From positions 1-38,367 of the forward strand of contig JANWIC010000009.1 of assembly GCA_025450075.1 (NCBI GenBank): a stretch of 38,367 nt of DNA, read 5' to 3'. Below are positions 32,783 through 38,367 of this stretch, one piece after another. Positions within the stretch are counted from its first letter, which is position 1, and each line of letters opens with the position of its first letter. A program made the translations under genes and the position numbers. The DNA is from Patescibacteria group bacterium (GTDB lineage: Bacteria > Patescibacteriota > Dojkabacteria > JAKAPS01). Under the pieces are notes generated by a model, which saw only the letters and a program-made list of their open reading frames with translations, did no database searches and had not been told where the DNA came from.

Positions 32783-32814
32783 AAAAAAAGGACCGGGAAA
32801 CCGGTCCTTTTTTT
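32783..32814. terminator. Strong bidirectional intrinsic terminator after pnp
   Basis: A7-GGACCGG-GAAA-CCGGTCC-T7: seven GC-rich pairs, extended by A/T pairing, around a GAAA tetraloop. The A-tract on the other side makes it usable from the opposite strand too, where the cupredoxin gene ends inside it (stop at 32815-32813). Confidence 0.93.
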
Positions 32815-33211
32815 AATGTGCTTCAATATGGATTAGGTAATCCTTTTGAATATCTGTTGTTGCCCAGAATGGAGTAAATATAAAAGATTTATCAGTGGTA
32901 AATGAAACAGTTTTAGATGAGCCTGGAGTAATTGCCCCGGTTGTTACAACATCACTCTTAAAATTTAATCCTCCATGATAAACACCTGTATCACTGACTG
33001 CGAAAGTAATATGAATTGTATCTCCTTTTTTCACATTTATTGTTGTTATATCAGCACCATCATCTGTAGCATGAATGGTAAAAGTTGTTGCATTTATAGA
33101 TTTCTGCGTTATTGTAGGAGCATTTGCTTTATTAAAGTGAGCATATAAGATTCCTCCAATTATGACAATAGCTATAAAAATAATGGCAAGATAGGTATTT
33201 CTTTTCATCAA
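32813..33211 (-). CDS. Membrane-anchored cupredoxin-fold protein without copper ligands
   Basis: The 132-residue product has an N-terminal signal anchor (YLAIIFIAIVIIGGILYAHF) and a single beta-sandwich domain: ITTINVKKGDTIHITFAVSDTGVYHGGLNF and TPGSSKTVSFTTDKSFIFTPFWATTD. These match the cupredoxin pattern (vkkGDtV.i.f....H.f...., pG.s.tv.F). One His survives in VYHGG, but the Cys-x-His-x-Met copper loop is replaced by FWATTDIQKDYL, so it should not bind copper in the usual way. It is probably an extracytoplasmic beta-domain protein. It overlaps the following methyltransferase gene by 4 bp and ends inside the shared terminator. Confidence 0.7.
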   Translation of the reverse strand: MMKRNTYLAIIFIAIVIIGGILYAHFNKANAPTITQKSINATTFTIHATDDGADITTINVKKGDTIHITFAVSDTGVYHGGLNFKSDVVTTGAITPGSSKTVSFTTDKSFIFTPFWATTDIQKDYLIHIEAH

Positions 33212-33729
33212 TTCGTCACCTCCTCTTGTAATAGCTTTTCTTTTATTTCTTTACCTAATATATAGTTGCCGATATTCCCATCTTTGCGAATTACTCTATG
33301 ACAAGGAATCAAGTAAGGAACTGGATTTCTTGCTAATGCACTCCCAACAGCTCGTTGCGCTTTAGGGTGCCCTATTTTTACTGCGATTTGTTCATACGTA
33401 CGTGTTTGTCCTGCAGGAATATTCTCGGTTTCATACAGTACTGATCGGCTAAAATCCGTAAGATCATCCAGGTTATACTGGATTGATGAAAGAGGGGAAG
33501 GAAGCTTATGGAGAATTGCTCCAAAAGTCCTTTTTGCAAAGCTCAAAAACTGTTTTTCTGATTCTATTTTATATGATCGTAGTATTTTTCTCTCTTCATC
33601 TAATATTAAAAACATAGTCCCAATCGGAGTTGAGATTTGAGAATAAAATTGGGGAATTGCGGTTTTCTTCGAAGCCATAAAAGGGAAATAATCTATTGCC
33701 ACTATAGCACGTGGATTATGAAAATGCAT
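33208..33729 (-). CDS. ogt: Methylated-DNA-protein cysteine methyltransferase (Ogt/MGMT)
   Basis: The 173-residue suicide repair protein removes O6-alkyl groups from guanine onto its own Cys. The acceptor is Cys143 in LIPCHRVIRKDG, preceded by IPAGQTRTYEQIAVKIGHPKAQRAVGSALARNP (helix-turn-helix with the Arg finger) and followed by NYILGKEIKEKLLQEE. All catalytic elements are intact. The start may be the ORF Met or Met18 (MASKKTAIPQFY), where the family-like domain begins; both are plausible. It lies between a membrane protein (abutting) and the cupredoxin gene (4-bp overlap). Confidence 0.92.
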   Translation of the reverse strand: MHFHNPRAIVAIDYFPFMASKKTAIPQFYSQISTPIGTMFLILDEERKILRSYKIESEKQFLSFAKRTFGAILHKLPSPLSSIQYNLDDLTDFSRSVLYETENIPAGQTRTYEQIAVKIGHPKAQRAVGSALARNPVPYLIPCHRVIRKDGNIGNYILGKEIKEKLLQEEVTN

Positions 33730-34614
33730 CTATAACCAGATTGTTTTTGTTTCGTGTTTAAAAAGGAAGTGGTAGAGTGCTATATATACTAAATATTGAA
33801 TCGGCCAAAAGATCAGAATAATAGCTGGTATCCCTAAAATTGTATATTGCTGAAATGGCCAGTTTGAATATTGCCAAAGATTCATAGATAGGTTAAATGA
33901 TTCGATAATTAAAGATGAAATACATGAGGCTATAATTACAGCAATAAATGGGATTATATCCCCTTCAAATAAATGGAGAAGACAACTATCTTCATGATGT
34001 ACATATTCCAAATATTCAATAAGGAAAAAAACAGATAAAGGGAAAAGAATAATGAGGATAAAGTTTGGATTAATGGAAAGGTAGGTATTCAAGAAAGCTA
34101 AAGATTGTTGTGGAATATTTGTGTCAAACGACGTAAAAAGACAAAGAATAAGGGTAAAGAGAGATAATGAACCAAGAAGTGTGAAAAGCATGTCATTACC
34201 AGGATGATTAGTATATTTCCTTCTTTTTCGAGGTATGGCATGATGAATTATACTAGAAATCGCTAAATAGCTTTCATAAAGATTTAAAAACCCAATACTC
34301 AAAAAGAATGGAAAAATTGCTAAATATATAGCTAAAGAAACATTGTAATGCCAAAGCTTTAAAATCGAATTAAACAAGATTTCTATTAATATAGCAGCTA
34401 AAAAGCCTGTTATAACAGCATGAAAGATAGTAGAAAATGGTCCAGTAAGAAGAGATTTGCCTCTGAGAAAATATACAATACTGTCAAAAATGAAAATCAA
34501 TCCGATCCCTAAAAACGCCGTATATACAAGGATTAAATCAATAGAATGCACAAATACAACTTTTGATAAAATTGCTGTTAAAACGAGGAAAACGCCTAGA
34601 ACAAGCCGTTTCAT
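33730..34614 (-). CDS. Multi-pass membrane protein with LWxY repeats
   Basis: The 294-residue product has eight or so membrane segments and looks like an internal duplication. The first half ends ILFNSILKLWHYN and the second half has ESFNLSMNLWQYSNWPFQQYTILGIPAIILIFWPIQYLVY. An HHAIPRKRRKYTNHPG cytoplasmic loop separates the halves. Two copies of a W.Y motif following an acidic/Asn position recall the paired domains of carotenoid-cyclase-type membrane proteins, but this is only a resemblance and no carotenoid genes are near. It is abutted by ogt and has its own promoter at 34635-34663. Function is unknown. Confidence 0.65.
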   Translation of the reverse strand: MKRLVLGVFLVLTAILSKVVFVHSIDLILVYTAFLGIGLIFIFDSIVYFLRGKSLLTGPFSTIFHAVITGFLAAILIEILFNSILKLWHYNVSLAIYLAIFPFFLSIGFLNLYESYLAISSIIHHAIPRKRRKYTNHPGNDMLFTLLGSLSLFTLILCLFTSFDTNIPQQSLAFLNTYLSINPNFILIILFPLSVFFLIEYLEYVHHEDSCLLHLFEGDIIPFIAVIIASCISSLIIESFNLSMNLWQYSNWPFQQYTILGIPAIILIFWPIQYLVYIALYHFLFKHETKTIWL

Positions 34615-34634
34615 AACATAATATTGATAAGTCT

Positions 34635-34663
34635 AGTATACTGGGGATGTAAGTAAATGGCAA
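34635..34663 (-). promoter_or_regulatory. Promoter for membrane protein-ogt-cupredoxin genes
   Basis: Minus strand TTGCCA (34663-34658), 17 bp, TATACT (34640-34635). The -10 ends 20 bp before the ATG at 34614. It is back-to-back with the promoter at 34673. Confidence 0.6.
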
Positions 34664-34672
34664 CACCCGTAC

Positions 34673-34701
34673 TTGACAGTATTAGCCGATAGTGATATCA
34701 T
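34673..34701 (+). promoter_or_regulatory. Strong promoter for orphan gene 34729
   Basis: TTGACA (34673-34678), 17 bp, TATCAT (34696-34701) with extended TG (TGATATCAT). A perfect -35, optimal spacing and an extended -10 make it the best promoter I see in the window. Confidence 0.75.
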
Positions 34702-34728
34702 CTTAGTGTAAATTATTACAAAACTCAT

Positions 34729-35436
34729 ATGGCAACAGCTATACTTACTTCTCTTGAGAATAGTACGTTCGATTCATCTGCAGGTGAGGTTGCAGCACAA
34801 ATAGCTAAAAGATACGTAGTTCAATATAGTCAGCTTCCTGTAGATATTCGAGAGGAATTTTTTCAAGAGAATTTTGTACAAGGAATGATTGCTAATGATA
34901 AATTTATAGAAGAACTTCAACGAGCAGCAAATATTGCTGCATGGTGTGAGTTCTATGCTTATGATTTAAATATGCTTGGCAAGCTTGAAGATGCTATAGA
35001 GAAAGAAGAAGGAAGATTACAAATTGTTGATAAAACAAATTCTCGTCACATGTTACTTAATGCAATTGCCAGAAACGTTAGAATCTCTTCAAATGATGTT
35101 ACTGCAGAAGTAGAAGGAAAAGATGATGGAAGTGTTGCAATTACTGGAGAACAATTAGAAACGGATGATGATGAAAGTAATGTTGTTCAATATGCTATAT
35201 CTTTACAGGCATTTGAAGCAATGGATACTGATCAACAACTAGCAGTTGTAGCAAAAACTACAAGAATTATGCTTAACAGAAGTGTAGACGCAGTAAAAGC
35301 ACTCTATCATAAGGCTAAGGATGGTGCTGTAAAAGAACGCATTATTAATGAATTACGAAAAATAGGAATGGATGAAGATTGGCTTATTAATAATGGTTTT
35401 ATTGAAACAATTGATCCTAAATTTATAGCAGCTTAA
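34729..35436 (+). CDS. Soluble helical protein of unknown function, monocistronic
   Basis: The 235-residue product has no signal peptide or membrane segment and looks mostly alpha-helical. It has an N-terminal part (SAGEVAAQIAKRYVVQYSQLPVDIREEFFQ), a middle part with an acidic loop (VEGKDDGSVAITGEQLETDDDE) and a C-terminal helical bundle (IMLNRSVDAVKALYHKAKDGAVKERIINELRKIGMDEDWL). I recognise no family. The gene stands alone between a near-consensus promoter and an intrinsic terminator, which predicts high expression of a single protein. The neighbours (an unknown membrane protein and an eRF1-like protein) give no firm clue. Confidence 0.85.
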   Translation: MATAILTSLENSTFDSSAGEVAAQIAKRYVVQYSQLPVDIREEFFQENFVQGMIANDKFIEELQRAANIAAWCEFYAYDLNMLGKLEDAIEKEEGRLQIVDKTNSRHMLLNAIARNVRISSNDVTAEVEGKDDGSVAITGEQLETDDDESNVVQYAISLQAFEAMDTDQQLAVVAKTTRIMLNRSVDAVKALYHKAKDGAVKERIINELRKIGMDEDWLINNGFIETIDPKFIAA

Positions 35437-35453
35437 AAAATAGTTAGAACTTT

Positions 35454-35480
35454 AAAGACCGGAGCATCCGGTCTTTTTTT
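35454..35480 (+). terminator. Intrinsic terminator after orphan gene
   Basis: AAAGACCGG-AGCAT-CCGGTCTTT followed by more T (seven in all): nine pairs with a five-base loop. The stem core GACCGG/CCGGTC is the same as in the terminator at 32783. Confidence 0.92.
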
Positions 35481-35551
35481 ATGCAAACAATTATCACTGA
35501 TTTAGATCTGGTGGAAGGATAGAATAATGGTGACATCAGAAGTTGTTTGTT

Positions 35552-36688
35552 ATGACTGAAATCCCACCGATCTTTGATATCTTGTATCGTTATGCGATGC
35601 AAGCAAGAATCAATGATAACCTGCTTCTTCTTACCATATATTTTCCAGTCACTGATTTGGGACGAAAAGATTTAAGACATAAAGTCAAAGCTTTATGTGA
35701 ACTGTTGTTTCATGATAATCATGCAATCAGAAGATTTTCTTATCTTGAAGTCTCAAGAGTTATTGAAGAAGATATAATAGCAAAGATAATGGAGCTTCCT
35801 GAAATGGGGAAGGGTATTGCAATTTTTGCTTTAATTGATATGAGTGATATAGAACATGAACATCTTCGAATTGAATCACAGGTTTTATTTCTTTCATCAC
35901 CGCCTATTCAGGAGAGCTATCTAGGGAAAACTTTCCACCTTATCCCATATATTCAAGCTGCTGATAGCCACTTTACAAGTCTTTCAATTTTTTTTACTAA
36001 ATCATACTATTGTATATTTCGTTCAGATGAAAAAGGTCAGGAGGAACTCTCAGAAACAGAAGCAGATATCGGAATGGAGAGAGCAACCAGATGGGGAGAT
36101 TATCATAATGATAACAGAGAAGAAACATCTCGAAATGACTCTCTCATAGAAGGAATGCAAAGTATGCATACGTTTCTTTCCCATCAAAAATATGAATATT
36201 TATTCTTCTTCTATACTCAAGGATATCCTGAAGATGAAGTACGAAGGCATATAGAAAAGGAACTGGGAGATATACATCCACGTGGGATTTTTCTTGCTCA
36301 ACGTAATGTATCAGATGAAAGAAAGTTATATCCATATATTTTGGAAAAGATAAGAAGTGTTAAGAAGGAAAGATTAACCCAACTTTTTGATTCTGCCTTA
36401 TCCGATAGGACTAAAATTGCTACTTCGTTTAGTGAGATGGTACATAGCACACAAATGCGGAATTGTGATGTTATTTTTGCTTCAAATGAGACAGATCAAT
36501 TATGGAAGGGGTATGTTGATGAAAATGGAGTTATATATGCTGAAGGGGGCCAAGGACGAGTTTTAACGGACAATTCTTTCTTCTGGATCTGCTTTGCTGT
36601 ACTTCGCTCAGCTGGTAGTGTGTATATTATTGAATCACTTCCAAAGAGTAATCCCTATCTTCTTCATTTACAATATCTTGTTTCTTAA
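35552..36688 (+). CDS. Possible bacterial eRF1-like (baeRF family) protein
   Basis: The start is the ATG at 35552; the track's first codon (35543) is a TTG three residues earlier, giving 378 residues from the ATG. The layout fits baeRF proteins, bacterial relatives of archaeo-eukaryotic release factor eRF1. The N-terminus has an [27 protein letters not shown] segment (conserved 'vSvY.p....r' strand-helix). A beta-rich middle ([20 protein letters not shown]) follows, and the C-terminal segment [27 protein letters not shown] matches the family's 'd.Ld.la..al..Ggevyvlp' end. A GGQ tripeptide (335-337 of the track ORF) lies just before it, but not where eRF1 carries its catalytic GGQ. A role in ribosome rescue is a hypothesis. 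Confidence 0.5.
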   Translation: MTEIPPIFDILYRYAMQARINDNLLLLTIYFPVTDLGRKDLRHKVKALCELLFHDNHAIRRFSYLEVSRVIEEDIIAKIMELPEMGKGIAIFALIDMSDIEHEHLRIESQVLFLSSPPIQESYLGKTFHLIPYIQAADSHFTSLSIFFTKSYYCIFRSDEKGQEELSETEADIGMERATRWGDYHNDNREETSRNDSLIEGMQSMHTFLSHQKYEYLFFFYTQGYPEDEVRRHIEKELGDIHPRGIFLAQRNVSDERKLYPYILEKIRSVKKERLTQLFDSALSDRTKIATSFSEMVHSTQMRNCDVIFASNETDQLWKGYVDENGVIYAEGGQGRVLTDNSFFWICFAVLRSAGSVYIIESLPKSNPYLLHLQYLVS

Positions 36689-38298
36689 ATGGCAATCGTG
36701 CTTTCTCCTTCCGTATGATGCGTTTTTCGTAACGGAATTTCTTCAAGGAAAAAGGTAGCAACAAAAGCTATGATCATTAAAAGTCCTGCAAAAAAATACA
36801 TATGTGCAATAGAAGATGCAAGTGCATCTTTAAGTAAGGCAATGAAATTTAAGAAAGCCGAAACTATTTGAGGTGGAATATATGCAGGCGAATTGATGAT
36901 ATGCTGTGAAAATGAAGGAGTAAATACTGATTGAATACTATTAATGTCAAAGCTTTGGATATGTAGAGAGGGTAATGCGCTTTGTATTGCCTGTGCAGAA
37001 CTGGTATGTTCAATAGTATGAATATGTCCGCTAAGTGAATTATTCAAAATACTTCCCATGATAGCGGTTCCTACTGTTGATCCAATATTTCTAAATAGTT
37101 GCACGGATGATGTTGCCACAGCGAGAAGAGAGTAATCAAAAGCATTTTGTACGGCAAGTGTAAAAATTGGTAATGCAAGACCCATACCAATTCCTGCAAA
37201 AATCATTTTTTCGATTAATTCTGTATGCGTGGTATGAGAAGAGAGAGTTGAGAATATAAACATAGAAACCATGATAAGGCCGATTCCAATAATTGCAAGT
37301 AATTTATATTTACCTGTACGTGAAATTAATTGACCAGAAAAGATGCTCGTTATTACCATGGCAAGCACGAGAGGAGTTAGAATTGTTCCTGAATCAGTAG
37401 CACTGACACCTAATATATCTTGCGCGAAAAGTGGAATAAAAAGAATTGCTCCAAACATTCCTATACTCAAAAAAAGCGTAATAATAATGGATACAGTAAA
37501 AATTCTGTTTTTGAAAAGTATAAGTGGAAGCAGTGGTTGGCTTGATTTATTCTCAAAGAATATGAAAACGGTAAGTGAGATAAACGAAACAAAAAACAAT
37601 CCAATAATCTGGAATGATAACCAAGGGAATTGCGAACCTCCCCATACAAGCGCAAGCAAAAGTGAAGATAGTCCGAGACTTAAAGTAACAATACCTGGAT
37701 AGTCAATATTTTTGTTTTTTACAACCCCTTTTATATCGGGCATTAATGAAATGATCGTAATGAGAGCAATGATTCCAACCGGTATATTTATGAAGAAATT
37801 CCACCTCCATGATATATGGTCTGTAACCCATCCTCCAAGAATTGGACCAATAACTGAAGCAATTCCAAAAACTCCTCCAAAAAGTCCTTGCCATTTTCCT
37901 CTTTCACTTGGGACGAAAAGATCACCGATAATAGTGAAAGAAATAGCAGTTAGAATACCTGCACCGATACCCTGGAAGCCCCGGAATGCAATAAGCATGC
38001 CAATATTGCTTGAAAAGCCACTTAACAAGGAGCCTAATAAAAAGAGGACGATACCGGCAAGGTATACCTGCTTCCTTCCAAAAATATCAGATATTTTCCC
38101 AGCTATTGGAATAATAATGGTTGATGTTAACAGGTAGGCGGTGGTAACCCAGCTTAAATATTCCAGTCCTTTTAATTCTAAAACAATTCTTGGCATAGCA
38201 GTTGCAACTATTGTCTGATCTAAGGCTGATAACAGCATTGCAAGAAGGACACCGATCATGACGACAATTTTTTGTCTCTTTGATATTTCTGATAACAT
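36685..38298 (-). CDS. MFS multidrug exporter, DHA2 (EmrB/QacA) family
   Basis: The 537-residue product has 14 membrane segments. Motif features are [17 protein letters not shown] (motif D1), [14 protein letters not shown] (motif A), [10 protein letters not shown] (motif B), and [25 protein letters not shown] (motif C followed by the WRW.F.iNvPiG signature of the 14-TM group). It is a proton-coupled drug/toxic-compound exporter of the cytoplasmic membrane; the substrate cannot be told. A large external loop with [11 protein letters not shown] lies between the last segments. It converges with the eRF1-like gene with a 4-bp overlap, and the tail of another gene ends one base upstream of its ATG, so it is probably the second gene of an operon. 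Confidence 0.93.
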   Translation of the reverse strand: MLSEISKRQKIVVMIGVLLAMLLSALDQTIVATAMPRIVLELKGLEYLSWVTTAYLLTSTIIIPIAGKISDIFGRKQVYLAGIVLFLLGSLLSGFSSNIGMLIAFRGFQGIGAGILTAISFTIIGDLFVPSERGKWQGLFGGVFGIASVIGPILGGWVTDHISWRWNFFINIPVGIIALITIISLMPDIKGVVKNKNIDYPGIVTLSLGLSSLLLALVWGGSQFPWLSFQIIGLFFVSFISLTVFIFFENKSSQPLLPLILFKNRIFTVSIIITLFLSIGMFGAILFIPLFAQDILGVSATDSGTILTPLVLAMVITSIFSGQLISRTGKYKLLAIIGIGLIMVSMFIFSTLSSHTTHTELIEKMIFAGIGMGLALPIFTLAVQNAFDYSLLAVATSSVQLFRNIGSTVGTAIMGSILNNSLSGHIHTIEHTSSAQAIQSALPSLHIQSFDINSIQSVFTPSFSQHIINSPAYIPPQIVSAFLNFIALLKDALASSIAHMYFFAGLLMIIAFVATFFLEEIPLRKTHHTEGESTIAI

Positions 38299-38299
38299 G

Positions 38300-38367
38300 T
38301 TACTTTTTATGATATATTACTGAAACAATATCTTTTTGAATTCGTAAAAAATCTTCAAGATCTTTTT
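38300..38367 (-). CDS. C-terminal tail of a gene entering from the right edge
   Basis: On the minus strand one frame reads [20 protein letters not shown] and ends with TAA one base before the MFS ATG. Only 21 residues are visible. Genes directly upstream of DHA2 exporters are often MarR- or TetR-type regulators and the helical tail would suit one, but this cannot be judged here. Confidence 0.35.
   Translation of the reverse strand, partial: KDLEDFLRIQKDIVSVIYHKK

Noticed and set aside
36554-36562. GGQ tripeptide taken as proof of release-factor activity
   Set aside because: It lies near the C-terminus rather than in an eRF1-type middle domain with the surrounding basic loop, so it is reported only as a lead.
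37712-38137. 141-residue plus-strand ORF inside the MFS gene
   Set aside because: It is antisense to well-conserved MFS motifs; its Pro/Ile-rich composition is typical of the complement of membrane-protein codons.
1-38367. CRISPR arrays, tRNA or rRNA genes, insertion sequences
   Set aside because: I saw no regularly spaced repeats, no tRNA-like T-loop and acceptor arrangement, and no transposase or inverted-terminal-repeat pair.

Overview
The window looks like chromosomal DNA of a small-genome, AT-rich bacterium of the Candidate Phyla Radiation (Patescibacteria), perhaps Microgenomates-like. This is an inference from gene content and order, not from a marker tree. Supporting signs are very compact genes with many 1-20 bp overlaps, a short IF-2 without its N-terminal domain, and a single-membrane-style type IV pilus cluster with no secretin. 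There are also degenerate versions of common enzymes, and start codons with almost no Shine-Dalgarno sequences. TGA is used as a normal stop. I see no tRNA, rRNA, CRISPR array, transposase or phage module.

Layout. (1) 1-2916 (+): a cell-envelope operon with a membrane-anchored protein cut by the left edge, a small membrane protein and a WecA/MraY-family sugar-phosphate transferase homologue lacking several active-site residues. (2) 2999-4058 (+): a zinc-ribbon protein, a DciA-like (DUF721) helicase-loader candidate and a small holin-4_2-type membrane protein. (3) 4059-8113 (-): dnaA, then a 400-bp oriC with two facing groups of DnaA boxes, then dnaN and recF. (4) 8195-10713 (+): an RDD protein and then the classical rpmH-rnpA-yidC-jag cluster. 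Together with dnaA-dnaN-recF this is the ancestral bacterial origin neighbourhood.

(5) 10703-24380 (-): a 13.7-kb run of envelope genes. In transcription order it holds a sortase, a membrane-tethered solute-binding protein, an Ig-like surface protein, PilB/GspE ATPase, PilC platform protein, three prepilin-like proteins (H, I and J types), a PilX-like protein, a flippase, a PilM-PilN fusion, a PilO-like protein, a small membrane protein and rsmA. (6) 24473-32769 (+): dnaJ behind a CIRCE-like operator, then nusA-ylxR-infB-DHH protein-rpsO-pnp, a shortened form of the usual nusA/infB operon from which rbfA, truB and ribF are missing here. The rpsO leader is structured, and the run ends with a 22-codon micro-ORF and a strong terminator.

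(7) 32813-34614 (-): a cupredoxin-fold protein, an O6-methylguanine-DNA methyltransferase and a multi-pass membrane protein. (8) 34729-36688 (+): a monocistronic gene of unknown function with a near-consensus promoter and its own terminator, then a possible bacterial eRF1-like protein. (9) 36685-38367 (-): a 14-TM MFS exporter preceded by the tail of another gene.

The best leads are the rpsO leader RNA, the catalytically degenerate DHH and WecA-like proteins, the fused PilMN within a sortase/pilus locus, the strongly expressed orphan gene at 34729, and the repeated placement of -10 boxes 6-7 nt upstream of ATG, which suggests leaderless mRNAs.
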